Virus record (IMG/VR): IMGVR_UViG_3300020417_001896
Coordinates: 1 to 61,332 of that record
Length of the DNA: 61,332 nt
Source of the DNA: a virus
Direction: 5' to 3' (one strand)
A program made the translations under genes and the position numbers. Below, in pieces: positions 43,536-51,090 of the stretch. Numbering within the stretch: position 1 is the first letter of the stretch; the number at the start of each line of letters is the position of its first letter. Under the pieces are notes generated by a model. It had not been told where the DNA came from. It saw nothing but the letters and a program-made list of their open reading frames with translations, and did not search any database.

Positions 43536-44018
43536 ATGAGGTCTGTTGAGTTCAGAAGAACCCACACTACATTAGTCAAAATGGTTCACATCGGAATCCA
43601 AGAAATAGTAAAAATCTTTAATGAAGTAGAAGACCCTCTTGTTAAGACTATTTTGTTCCGCAGGTGGAAAAACAACTATGACTTCCCATCAGGTACAGCC
43701 CGTATTTCTGCTGAGTTTAGTGTTTTAGGTCGAATTTATAGAGAGAGTCTAAAAGACTATAAACACTACGATATTCGCTATAGAGATGACCGTATTAAAC
43801 TCGCTCCCATACAGGAGATGGAGTTAAGAAAAGCCATGCGAGATGCCATGAAATGGACTTACACCTATTGGAGTGCAGTTACGATGGCTCGCCTTATTGT
43901 CCGAGGTGGTGGGTATGACTTTATGGATTTGCATATCAGGGAATACAACCTAACAAGAAACAACCTCATGTTACACTCTGATTCTTTTAGTGAGCTTCTC
44001 TCGATTTTCTTCGACTGA
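43536..44018 (+). CDS. Hypothetical protein (160 aa)
   Basis: The product is basic and helical with several aromatic residues; segments such as FRRWKNNYDFPSGTARISAE and LAPIQEMELRKAMRDAMKW suggest a soluble, possibly nucleic-acid-binding protein. It has no cysteines, no membrane segment and no motif I recognise. AAAGGAAG lies 5 bases before the ATG. It is the first of the plus-strand genes leading into the replication block, 54 bases before the SNF2 helicase gene, and is divergent from the HExxH gene. An early regulatory or DNA-binding role would fit but is not shown. Confidence 0.62.
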   Translation: MRSVEFRRTHTTLVKMVHIGIQEIVKIFNEVEDPLVKTILFRRWKNNYDFPSGTARISAEFSVLGRIYRESLKDYKHYDIRYRDDRIKLAPIQEMELRKAMRDAMKWTYTYWSAVTMARLIVRGGGYDFMDLHIREYNLTRNNLMLHSDSFSELLSIFFD

Positions 44019-44027
44019 CAACCTGAC

Positions 44028-44043
44028 AGTCTTATATATAGAG
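44028..44043 (+). promoter_or_regulatory. Candidate phage promoter (AGTCTTATATA) before the SNF2 gene
   Basis: AGTCTTATATA, continuing TAGAG, ends about 30 bases before the ATG at 44073. The same AGTCT(T/G)ATATA word occurs at 45668 and 50057, and TGTCTGATATA at 59708, each just upstream of a plus-strand gene. Confidence 0.55.
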
Positions 44044-44070
44044 CCTAACCCACAATCACAGAAAGGCTCT
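44040..44070 (+). promoter_or_regulatory. Leader hairpin overlapping the SNF2 ribosome-binding site
   Basis: AGAGCC (44040-44045) pairs with GGCTCT (44065-44070) across a 19-base loop, ending two bases before the ATG. The only Shine-Dalgarno-like sequence, AAAGG, is partly inside the stem. This may lower or regulate translation; a 6-bp stem with a long loop is weak evidence. Confidence 0.35.
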
Positions 44071-44072
44071 GT

Positions 44073-45674
44073 ATGGAAAGCGAAAAGCTTCTCGCAACGA
44101 TAGAAAAGTTGCGTAAAATACGCACCAAAAACGACCTTAAAGCCCCTGCTTCAAAGACGTTAAAGACTACCTTAGATAACGGCTCTCCTCTTGTTCTTAG
44201 ACAGTACCAAATACAAGGTATATTACACCTGCTTGCCATGCCACGCTTTGTGCTTGGAGACGATACAGGTTTAGGTAAGACACTTCAAGCTGTCGCCGCA
44301 TTGAGCTACTTATGGGATAAGAAGCCTGATATTCCTGCTATCATCTGCACTACCAAGTCAGCAGTGGGTCAGTGGGAGTCAGAAATAGATCGCTTTACTA
44401 TCGGAGTTAAAGTTTTCAAGTGCTTAGGTACAAAGAAGAAAAGGGCTAAAATACACGAAGAGTTCCAAGCCTATAACGCAGGACCTAAAGCAATGATTAT
44501 GGGCTACAGAACGGCTGTGATGGACTTCCAATACCTACAGCCCATCGCAGGACACATAATGATCTTCGATGAAGCTACGGCTTTTAAGAACGACAAGGCT
44601 CAAGTACATCAAGTGTGCAAACACCTCGCAGGCTCAGCCGAGAGAGTGTGGAGCTTGTCTGCTACGATTATTAAGAACAGGCTAATGGAGGCATGGGCAA
44701 TCTACAAGGTTACTGTGCCTCATCTGTTCACTACCAAAACCTCTTTTATGCGAGAGTATTGTATTACGAGAGATCAAACAATCCCTGGATCACGCAGACG
44801 CATTAAGATTGTAGTAGGTCATAGAAAGAGAGATGTAGAAGCATTTCGCACTCACATCGACCCTTATTTCATAGGAAGACCTAAACACGAAGTTGCCCAA
44901 GAGCTTCCCCCCTTAACAACCAAAGTCATTTCTTGTGAGATGTCCAAGTCTCAAAAAGGGAAATACAAAGAAGCCCTTGAGGGTCTGTTAGAAGTTATCG
45001 ACCCCGAAACAGGTGAAGTAATAGAGCGTGAAGTTACTAAGCTGACAGCAGTTACAATTTGTCAGCAAATCGTCAATCACCCTGCTCTTATTGACTGTGA
45101 TGGAGATAGTGGTAAGCTCGACACTCTTTTAGACTTACTGCAAAACGAACTTGATGGAGAGAAAGTGATTATCTTCTCTAGGTTTAGAGGAATGGTAGAC
45201 ATTCTCGAAGCTGAAATAGAGGGTAAGGGAATTAAAACCTGCCGTATTACAGGAGCTGAGTCAGGTGATCAAAGAGTTGAAAGCCAAAAGGCATTTCAAG
45301 ACCCTGAGAGCGACACTAAGATTTGCCTTATTACTATGGCGGCGGCTGAGGGGGTCAACCTCCAACTCGCTAAGGCTGTTGTCTTCTATGACACACCTTG
45401 GTCAGCAGGAGACTATCTTCAGATTATTGGTCGTATGATTCGCATTGGGTCTATCCATGACCGAGTTTTCAGCTACCACATCTGCGCCCCTAAAACTATA
45501 GACGACAGAGTGATGAAGACCCTCAAGAATAAGATGAACCTGATTGAAGCTGTGCTAGGGAAGAGGCTTAAAGAAGAGGGTGCAGAAGATGAGGTTCTTG
45601 AGGTGGGGCAATCAGAACTCAACGATATTTTCGATGGATTGCTAGAAGACGCAAGAGACATCATTAAAGTCTGA
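44073..45674 (+). CDS. SNF2-type (SF2) DNA helicase/translocase (533 aa)
   Basis: All main SF2 motifs are visible: a Q-like LRQYQIQGI (43-50), Walker A GDDTGLGKT (62-70), Walker B as DEAT (166-169) in place of the usual DEAH, motif III SATI (196-199), then lobe two with KVIIFSRFRGMVDILEAE, CRITGAESGDQR, TMAAAEGVNLQLA and the motif VI GRMIRIGS. The Q-Y-Q start and the GxGKT/DEA-x/SAT order place it with Snf2-related translocases such as phage recombination helicases (T4 UvsW-like role). It would remodel DNA or displace proteins during replication and repair. The next gene follows 33 bases later, starting with its own promoter-like element that overlaps this gene's stop. The DEAT substitution is tolerated in some family members. 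Confidence 0.9.
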   Translation: MESEKLLATIEKLRKIRTKNDLKAPASKTLKTTLDNGSPLVLRQYQIQGILHLLAMPRFVLGDDTGLGKTLQAVAALSYLWDKKPDIPAIICTTKSAVGQWESEIDRFTIGVKVFKCLGTKKKRAKIHEEFQAYNAGPKAMIMGYRTAVMDFQYLQPIAGHIMIFDEATAFKNDKAQVHQVCKHLAGSAERVWSLSATIIKNRLMEAWAIYKVTVPHLFTTKTSFMREYCITRDQTIPGSRRRIKIVVGHRKRDVEAFRTHIDPYFIGRPKHEVAQELPPLTTKVISCEMSKSQKGKYKEALEGLLEVIDPETGEVIEREVTKLTAVTICQQIVNHPALIDCDGDSGKLDTLLDLLQNELDGEKVIIFSRFRGMVDILEAEIEGKGIKTCRITGAESGDQRVESQKAFQDPESDTKICLITMAAAEGVNLQLAKAVVFYDTPWSAGDYLQIIGRMIRIGSIHDRVFSYHICAPKTIDDRVMKTLKNKMNLIEAVLGKRLKEEGAEDEVLEVGQSELNDIFDGLLEDARDIIKV

Positions 45675-45678
45675 TATA
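45668..45678 (+). promoter_or_regulatory. Candidate phage promoter (AGTCTGATATA) before the loader-like gene
   Basis: AGTCTGATATA overlaps the TGA stop of the SNF2 gene and lies 29 bases before the ATG at 45708. It matches the elements at 44028, 50057 and 59708. Because part of it is coding, some identity could be chance. Confidence 0.45.
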
Positions 45679-45707
45679 GATACAGACAGACCAAGAAAGG
45701 AGGGTCA

Positions 45708-46427
45708 ATGCCGAAATGTAAAAAATGTAATGACTTTGGGTATATCCAAGTAGATGATGGACACTACGGAATACCGCAAGCAATCCCATGCTCATGTACT
45801 CTTAAAAAAGCGTTGAGAGTCCAAGCTCAAAAAGCATGGGCAGGACTTGAAGTAGCCCCTATAAAGAAAACGAGCCTGCTCAAAGGGAAGATTAAAGAGA
45901 ACGTGGTGATCATAGCCCACAAGCCCGAACTCATGCTTCACATGAGAAGCGCATTTGCGCACCATGCTCGACCTGAAGAGTTTTTTAAAGTGGTATCTGA
46001 CGCTACCCTCATTTCTGCATGGTTGTCTAACTTAGCTCGATCAGACTCTGAAATCATCGACCCCGATTTTAGACGTGATGTTAGAGTAGCAAGTTTAGAA
46101 GACTTGGCAGAGTCTCCTACTCTCCTCATCATACGCTTAGGTGTTAAGACTGCTAGAAATAGCGCAATGCCCGAAGTCCTTGCCGAGACAATTGAGTTAC
46201 GCCAACACTTAGGCAAGCCTACTTGGTTAGTCGTAGAACCTGAGAAGCCTTTAGAGGAGGGTCATATTTCTTGGTCAAGAGCTGTAGAAGACGCACTCGA
46301 TGGTTGGGAGAGGATTGGTATTGTAGGTAAGACCACCTCAAAGCGATCTTCTTTGAGTGTTCAGACTATTGGGGGAAGTAATGACCCTGCACTTCCAACT
46401 GCTCGACATAAGACGATGAAGCTATGA
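45708..46427 (+). CDS. Degenerate DnaC/DnaI-like helicase-loader homologue (239 aa)
   Basis: The N-terminus has C4-x2-C7, DFGYI, then C28-S-C30, the zinc-binding start typical of DnaI/DnaC-type loaders. The rest follows the order of a AAA+ loader but without its ATPase residues: where Walker A should be (about 66-78) there is VVIIAHKPELMLHM with no GKS/T, and the Walker B strand TLLIIRLGV (138-146) lacks the acidic pair. The following VLAETIELRQHLGKPTWLVV resembles the sensor-1 helix and strand of loaders (compare ...R-x-x-x-x-x-P-T...T-T-N). It is directly upstream of the DnaB-like helicase, overlapping by four bases (ATGA). AAGGAGGG precedes the ATG. A non-catalytic loader or helicase partner is the likely role (inference). 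Confidence 0.55.
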   Translation: MPKCKKCNDFGYIQVDDGHYGIPQAIPCSCTLKKALRVQAQKAWAGLEVAPIKKTSLLKGKIKENVVIIAHKPELMLHMRSAFAHHARPEEFFKVVSDATLISAWLSNLARSDSEIIDPDFRRDVRVASLEDLAESPTLLIIRLGVKTARNSAMPEVLAETIELRQHLGKPTWLVVEPEKPLEEGHISWSRAVEDALDGWERIGIVGKTTSKRSSLSVQTIGGSNDPALPTARHKTMKL

Positions 46428-47932
46428 GAATACTAAGAAGCATAATCCCCGAACCTCGTATTGGAGATGACGAGAAAGCCATGCTCCAAAACTACACTGC
46501 TCTGAGAGAGTCTATTCTCAAGTTTGACTTGCCTACGGACCGCTCAATCTACGAGTACATAAAAGACTTTGTTAGCCAACACTCTCACCTACCAACTCAA
46601 GAGACTGCTATCAATTTCTTAGACAGCAATAATCAATATGATGAAGCTGATCGTATTCGATCTCTCTCTACAATAGAGCCTGCTTACCGAGGAGACTTTA
46701 TCTTCTTAATTGAGAAGCAGGTTGAAGAAGCTCGTGTCATGGCTCTTAGTGAGACTATGGCGCAGGTCAAAGAAATCACTAGAAATGGGATTGAGATCAA
46801 AGAGGGGAGAACTAAGAGAAAGCTAAAAGGCGCAAGAGACGCAGGTCGTTTTATTTCCCAACAACTACATGACTTAATGACTCCAACATTCGGTAGCCGT
46901 ATTGGGGGGGAAGCTCTTGGAGATGGTGATGAATTTTGGGAAGAGTACCAAAAGATAAAGGACACAAAGGTCGAGATTTTGCCAAAGACAGGACTACAAG
47001 TTATTGATGACGCTATCGGTGGTTTTAAGAGAAAAGAACTCTACATCATGGCAGGCTTTACAGGACACATGAAGTCTAAGTCTGCTGTAAATTGGGTCTA
47101 TAACCAATCAGTCTTTGGAGGCACAAGTACCGTCTATTTCAGCTTGGAAATGCATTACTCTCAATGTCGTAGAACGATCTACGCATTCCACAGTATGCAC
47201 CCTAAGTTCAGAAAAAAGCGACTCGCTTTGGGTATTCAATCTCACCCCAACCCTGATGTTGGACTTGACCCTATCAAGATCAGAGACGGTAAGCTAACTA
47301 AAGACGAGGAACTATTTCTGAGAGAAGTGATTGACGATCTCAAAACTAACATGAAGAACGGGACTTACGGCTCTATCTTCTTTGAGGTTGCTGACCCCGA
47401 TAGCCTTGACTTTACCGTTGAGGATATGAGGACAAAAGCTGAGACAATCGCCTCTAAGCACCCTGTAAAGCTCGTTGTGGTTGACCACGCACTCTTAATG
47501 TCAGCGAGACGTTGGGTTGCGTCTACGACAGAGCGTCTAAACGAAGTTATCAGAGACTTGAAGAAGACGGCTATGGGCTTCAATAGAGGACAAGGTATTC
47601 CTATCCTCTGTCTATTTCAGATTAACCGTGAGGGCTTCAAAGCGGCTGAGAAGAATGACGGTACTTACAACCTCACGCACCTCTCTTACGCCAATGAAGC
47701 GGAACGCTCCGCAGACGTTGTAATCGCTTCTTGGTATGACGATAATATGAGACAGAAAAACATGATCAAGTATCAGTGTTTAAAGTCTCGTGATCAAGCT
47801 CCCTTTGAGGCTTTTGAAGCGCAGACTGCTTGGCCTGTAGGTCGTATTCTGAACACCCCCATGAACTTCAAAATGGGGGCTTCTCCTAAAGCTAAAGCAA
47901 AGAAAGAAGACCCACTAGAAGATGTAGTGTAG
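46424..47932 (+). CDS. DnaB-like replicative DNA helicase (502 aa)
   Basis: The RecA-like core is clear: TGLQVIDDAIGGFKRKELY before the Walker A at 211-220 (GFTGHMKSKS), VYFSLEMHYSQ as the H1a element, Walker B VKLVVVDHALL (348-358), QINREG (399-404) and SYANEAERSADVVIASW, the arginine-finger region of DnaB-type helicases. The Walker A has Met where the last Gly of G-x4-G-K-S normally stands, which is uncommon. The N-terminal 180 residues are helical and resemble the primase/loader-interacting domain in length. It would unwind DNA at the phage fork as a ring. Its start overlaps the loader-like gene, an arrangement that supports both assignments. The C-terminus is charged and ends EDVV. Confidence 0.88.
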   Translation: MRILRSIIPEPRIGDDEKAMLQNYTALRESILKFDLPTDRSIYEYIKDFVSQHSHLPTQETAINFLDSNNQYDEADRIRSLSTIEPAYRGDFIFLIEKQVEEARVMALSETMAQVKEITRNGIEIKEGRTKRKLKGARDAGRFISQQLHDLMTPTFGSRIGGEALGDGDEFWEEYQKIKDTKVEILPKTGLQVIDDAIGGFKRKELYIMAGFTGHMKSKSAVNWVYNQSVFGGTSTVYFSLEMHYSQCRRTIYAFHSMHPKFRKKRLALGIQSHPNPDVGLDPIKIRDGKLTKDEELFLREVIDDLKTNMKNGTYGSIFFEVADPDSLDFTVEDMRTKAETIASKHPVKLVVVDHALLMSARRWVASTTERLNEVIRDLKKTAMGFNRGQGIPILCLFQINREGFKAAEKNDGTYNLTHLSYANEAERSADVVIASWYDDNMRQKNMIKYQCLKSRDQAPFEAFEAQTAWPVGRILNTPMNFKMGASPKAKAKKEDPLEDVV

Positions 47933-47986
47933 TTTTTTTATAGCCGACTCTGTAATGTTAGATCAAAACATAGTGAGGAGGCTTAA

Positions 47987-49477
47987 ATGAGCTTTAGAAA
48001 TGCAGGGTTTGAGGGAGACTTTGATTTCCTATATGAAATGATTGATGACGCAAGAAGAGCAATCGTACCGACTTTAAAAGACTTAAGAGTTGAAATCCCC
48101 GAAGGGGAAATGTATGGTCTTGAGGAAGTCAAAAAAATCATTGATACAAGTAGTGCTTTCAATGACTTTGTAAGCAATCACTTAGACGGCTCTGCTAAAA
48201 CTCACATAACAAAATTAAGAGACGCTATAGCTACCTTCTTTGTGGGAAATGAAGACGGGGAGAAGAAAGGCGAAGCTGAGCCTGTACTCTATGCAGTGCA
48301 AGGGTCTGTTTCCTCATACGTTCGTGAGACGACTCTCGGATTTGCACAAGAGGGTCAGAATCAAGCCTTACCTGAAGAGTTTAAAAAGTTTCTCCCTCCG
48401 AACCTGACCATCGAGTTAGAATCTTACGATAGAATAACCAAAGTAACTGATTTGTTCGCCAATGAAGTAAATGATGTAGACACAAAAATGAAAAAAATGT
48501 TGGTACTTATAGATAGGTACAACGACATTGTAGATCGGGTTAAATCCGATATGACGAGTTCTAACCTAAGCCTCAGATTGAGAGCCTTAATGGTCGCCAT
48601 TATGATGGAAACAGGTATCAGACCAGGCTACGCAAATGACACTCAAGCAAGATTGAGAGACGCAGAGAATAAATATGTAAAAGACGAAAATGGAGAGTTT
48701 GTTTACATTGATACTTTTGGTGCTCGAACACTAAAACTCAGCTTCATTTCTAAGGTGGTTGGACCTTCTATAGATGAAATCAGAGTTGAATTTCCTGGAA
48801 AGGCAGCAACTACCAATGTTGCTTACTTGAGTGATAAAGATGTTGTCCGAGAACTTATAAAAGTTGCTGAAAGAGCTACAATAACGGCTAATAGCTTAGA
48901 CATAGACCCTTTCTTATTTGAAGAAGAAAGTGGGGGAAGACCTCTGAGCGGTTCTACATTAAGCAACTACTTCAATCAAGTAGTTCAAGATTCGGGATTG
49001 ACCTTAACTGACTTCCGTAAACTTGAGGCAACTCAAGCGGTGTTCAGCCACTTAAAGAATAGGAAGATAGACCTACTCCACAAGATCAGAACATTCATTG
49101 ACGAAGAAGCTGAAAACCTAGAAGAAAAGGTAGCTGAAGAGGTCGCAAATCTAATCAACGAAGCAGTTTCGGAAGCTCAAACTGTTATCAACCACAAGAA
49201 CGATTTCAAAACGACGATTTCCTACTACATCAACCCAAGAGTAATCTTAAAGTTCATAACTAACGGTGATGTGGGCAGAAGCCTTAAGAGGTCTGTGATG
49301 AGAAACCCTCGTACATTGAAGCTCAACTTAGACTCATTTATAGGCCAAGCTAAACAACTGAAACTCGGTCATACTCTTGAAAGTCTTGTAGAGGACTTAG
49401 AAATGAGTCTAGGTGATGAAACGAGAGTTGGTGAAACTCTCGAAAGCCTCTTAAACCATTTAGAAGAGACTATCTAA
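47987..49477 (+). CDS. Topoisomerase IB-like protein A (496 aa)
   Basis: The catalytic-domain pattern of poxvirus-type topoisomerase IB is recognisable: METGIRPG with R212, a beta-hairpin FPGKAATTNVAYL with K272, TDFRKLEATQ with R344, INHKND with H403, and SYYINPRVI with Y414 (or Y413) as the likely nucleophile. In family enzymes Arg-Lys-Arg-His-Tyr cut one strand by a 3'-phosphotyrosine bond. The H-to-Y distance (10-11) and R344-to-H403 distance (59) match the second copy at 54696. About 190 N-terminal residues and 80 C-terminal residues are extra and unrecognised. GAGGAGG precedes the ATG. A tyrosine recombinase is the alternative, but YI-x-P after the Tyr favours topoisomerase. Confidence 0.7.
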   Translation: MSFRNAGFEGDFDFLYEMIDDARRAIVPTLKDLRVEIPEGEMYGLEEVKKIIDTSSAFNDFVSNHLDGSAKTHITKLRDAIATFFVGNEDGEKKGEAEPVLYAVQGSVSSYVRETTLGFAQEGQNQALPEEFKKFLPPNLTIELESYDRITKVTDLFANEVNDVDTKMKKMLVLIDRYNDIVDRVKSDMTSSNLSLRLRALMVAIMMETGIRPGYANDTQARLRDAENKYVKDENGEFVYIDTFGARTLKLSFISKVVGPSIDEIRVEFPGKAATTNVAYLSDKDVVRELIKVAERATITANSLDIDPFLFEEESGGRPLSGSTLSNYFNQVVQDSGLTLTDFRKLEATQAVFSHLKNRKIDLLHKIRTFIDEEAENLEEKVAEEVANLINEAVSEAQTVINHKNDFKTTISYYINPRVILKFITNGDVGRSLKRSVMRNPRTLKLNLDSFIGQAKQLKLGHTLESLVEDLEMSLGDETRVGETLESLLNHLEETI

Positions 49478-49506
49478 AATCTTCTGTCTGCTTAGAGTCA
49501 GGTATC

Positions 49507-49517
49507 GTATATAAAAG
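49507..49517 (+). promoter_or_regulatory. Candidate phage promoter (GTATATAAAAG) before the GIY-YIG-like gene
   Basis: GTATATAAAAG ends 32 bases before the ATG at 49549 and belongs to the TATATAAA group seen at 50057 and 53513. The preceding context GGTATC is less like GTCT than in other members. Confidence 0.45.
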
Positions 49518-49548
49518 AAAGTACCTTACTCTAAACAGGCAGAAAATT

Positions 49549-49890
49549 ATGGACTTCGACAAAGTAATAAAGTCTGCTAGAGAACGTAAACTGAGGCGCA
49601 AAGGCGATAGCCTTTACTTCATACAGGAACGCTCTACAGGCATGATTAAAATAGGTCGCTCAAAAGACCCTAAAAGACGACTCAAAACCCTACAGACAGG
49701 AAATGCAAACGAGCTAAGACTAGTCTGCTACTTAGAGGGATTGGGTTGGAGAGAGCGAGAGCTACACGAGTTGCTCCAAGAATGGAGAGCTTCGGGAGAA
49801 TGGTTTAAGTATGAGTGCGTCGGGAGCATTCCCGATGAGCTTTATGAGTTAATCCCTTGGGGTAGCTTAGATGAGTGGTGGAAGAAATAA
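49549..49890 (+). CDS. GIY-YIG-like protein of the T5orf172/MUG113 type (113 aa)
   Basis: The domain order fits the T5orf172 branch of GIY-YIG nucleases: SLYFIQ (21-26), IKIGRSKDPKRRLKTLQT (33-50), LRLVCYLEG, then WRERELHELLQEWRASGEWF (67-86) with the conserved E-x-x-L-H and GEWF. Members are small, often phage-encoded, and presumed nucleases or DNA-binding proteins, few of them tested. Arg39-like and Glu positions of the family are present. It is a stand-alone domain in the replication block, between the topoisomerase-like gene and a small membrane protein gene. The ribosome-binding site is weak (AGGCAG). Confidence 0.82.
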   Translation: MDFDKVIKSARERKLRRKGDSLYFIQERSTGMIKIGRSKDPKRRLKTLQTGNANELRLVCYLEGLGWRERELHELLQEWRASGEWFKYECVGSIPDELYELIPWGSLDEWWKK

Positions 49891-49893
49891 GAA

Positions 49894-50058
49894 ATGGATA
49901 TACTCAGCTTATCTTTATACATCTCCTCTATCGTCACAGTCATATACACTGACGGTGAAGCCAACCCCTTAATAAAACTCGGCTTCTTCACTCTATTTTC
50001 TAGTTTTTTTTACTGTTTGTTCTGTGTGTGCTTTTTTGTAGGTAAAGTGTTTACCTAG
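49894..50058 (+). CDS. Small predicted membrane protein (54 aa)
   Basis: The ATG at 49894 follows the GIY-YIG stop by three bases, with GGAAG upstream. The product has a first hydrophobic stretch (ILSLSLYISSIVTVIY, residues 3-18), a polar turn (TDGEANP) and a second one rich in Phe and Cys (LGFFTLFSSFFYCLFCVCFF), ending GKVFT. This is a two-span hairpin topology. The stop overlaps a palindrome and the promoter of the next gene. Short Cys/Phe-rich spans can be holin-like or host-membrane effectors; no family recognised. It accounts for the only notable gap in this part of the replication block. Confidence 0.5.
   Translation: MDILSLSLYISSIVTVIYTDGEANPLIKLGFFTLFSSFFYCLFCVCFFVGKVFT
50039..50057. 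promoter_or_regulatory. 8-bp palindrome at the -35 position of the 50090 promoter
   Basis: TAGGTAAA-GTG-TTTACCTA is a perfect inverted repeat with a 3-base centre. With TATATA of the following element taken as -10, the palindrome covers the -35 region, the usual place for a repressor operator. It also covers the stop codon of the 54-aa gene and could form an RNA hairpin. Confidence 0.55.
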
Positions 50059-50070
50059 TCTTATATAAAG
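50057..50070 (+). promoter_or_regulatory. Candidate phage promoter (AGTCTTATATAAAG) before the 155-aa gene
   Basis: AGTCTTATATAAAG lies 20 bases before the ATG at 50090 and directly follows the palindrome at 50039. It is identical to the element at 44028 over 11 bases. A strong AGGAGG ribosome-binding site lies between it and the ATG, so the leader would be very short. Confidence 0.55.
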
Positions 50071-50089
50071 GGTACAGGAGGACGTTACT

Positions 50090-50557
50090 ATGACTGACGA
50101 TATGATAAAAGAAATGACAAAGACACCCCTCGATTGTGTATGTAAGGGGGAGGGCTTTTTACCTAAAATCGATATGCCATGCGCCACGCATTACTTGTAC
50201 TACATTGACGAAGAGTTCAGAGAAACACAGCTCCAACTCTACATCTCCAACTTTAAGGCACTAATTCTTGAGCTGATCAACCAAAGACCTGAGTTAGAGA
50301 ACCACAGAAATGTAGGCTTCCCTACAAACGAGGAAGAGCTTCAATCTTTTGTGGACTTGTTTTGGCAACCCGTAAACACTTCTGAGGAGCTGAAAGCCTA
50401 CCAAACTTTCGTTAGAGTTTTATTTTCATTTATCAAAAGAAGTAAACAACAAAGACCCTCTGCTGTCTCTGTCGATCTTTTCAGCCAAGATGAAATAAGT
50501 TTAACACAAGACAGTGGGTTTATTTGGAAGCCTCTTTTCATAAGCAACGATATATGA
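50090..50557 (+). CDS. Hypothetical protein preceding the primase zinc domain (155 aa)
   Basis: The N-terminus has three cysteines and histidine (DCVCKGEGF, then MPCATH; about residues 16-34), possibly a small metal site; the CxCKGxG pattern resembles a half zinc-finger. The rest is helical (FKALILELINQRPELEN, YQTFVRVLFSFIKRSK). No family recognised. It overlaps the primase-domain gene start by four bases (ATGA at 50554), so it probably works with it; it might supply a missing part of a split primase, but no catalytic TOPRIM motif is visible. AGGAGG 8 bases before the ATG indicates strong translation. Confidence 0.62.
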   Translation: MTDDMIKEMTKTPLDCVCKGEGFLPKIDMPCATHYLYYIDEEFRETQLQLYISNFKALILELINQRPELENHRNVGFPTNEEELQSFVDLFWQPVNTSEELKAYQTFVRVLFSFIKRSKQQRPSAVSVDLFSQDEISLTQDSGFIWKPLFISNDI

Positions 50558-51090
50558 AGAGATCGGAACGAATAAAAGACAAGATACCTATCGTCAGAGT
50601 CTTATCTGATTACGGATATGACGTGTATGAGGGTGGGGGAGAACAACAGTTTCGCTGTGATCTTCACGGAGACGGCTCAGACAATGCGCCCTCTGCCCGT
50701 GTTTACCCTGAGTCTAATTCTTTCTTTTGCTTTGCGTGTGGGAAAGCTCGTGATTCGATTGCTCTTGTTATGGAGAAAGAGGGTTCAGACTTTAATAAGT
50801 CATGTACCTTACTAGAGAAGAAATACGGACTTCCCGTTTGGGAGTACAAAAAAAAGAAAGATCCCTTTGAGAGCGACCAACCTAATTTACCCGATAATAG
50901 AAATATTTTGGAGAAAAGAGTGGGTAACAGGCTCTATATGCTGACTAGGGAAAGAGCTGTTGAATATGACCTTATCCTAAAGCTTTGGGAAGGGTATGAT
51001 TTACTGTGTTCACTAGAACATCAATCTGACTCCCATTGGAGAAAACTAGTAAATCAAATCCCTTCTCAAAGGAATGAAGATGAGCGATAA
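50554..51090 (+). CDS. DnaG-type primase zinc-binding (CHC2) protein without catalytic domain (178 aa)
   Basis: Residues 5-80 match the CHC2 zinc domain of bacterial primases: RIKDKIPIVRVLSDYGYDV, then C35-x2-H38, SARVYPESNSFFCF with C59-x2-C62, and RDSIALVMEKEG, the helix that follows in DnaG. CHC2 domains read single-stranded template for primer start. The protein ends at 178 residues, with no TOPRIM or archaeal-type catalytic motifs, whereas DnaG is about 580 and T7 gp4 carries primase and helicase together. The catalytic part must be a separate gene outside the window, or the protein is a regulator. Start ATG at 50554 was chosen over an upstream in-frame ATG (50524) because of the ATGA overlap with the previous gene. 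Confidence 0.8.
   Translation: MKRSERIKDKIPIVRVLSDYGYDVYEGGGEQQFRCDLHGDGSDNAPSARVYPESNSFFCFACGKARDSIALVMEKEGSDFNKSCTLLEKKYGLPVWEYKKKKDPFESDQPNLPDNRNILEKRVGNRLYMLTRERAVEYDLILKLWEGYDLLCSLEHQSDSHWRKLVNQIPSQRNEDER

Noticed and set aside
47987-49477. Integrase or tyrosine recombinase indicating a temperate phage
   Set aside because: The Y-I-N-P context and GIR-x-G/hairpin-Lys order fit topoisomerase IB better, and no attachment site, repressor or excisionase is visible.
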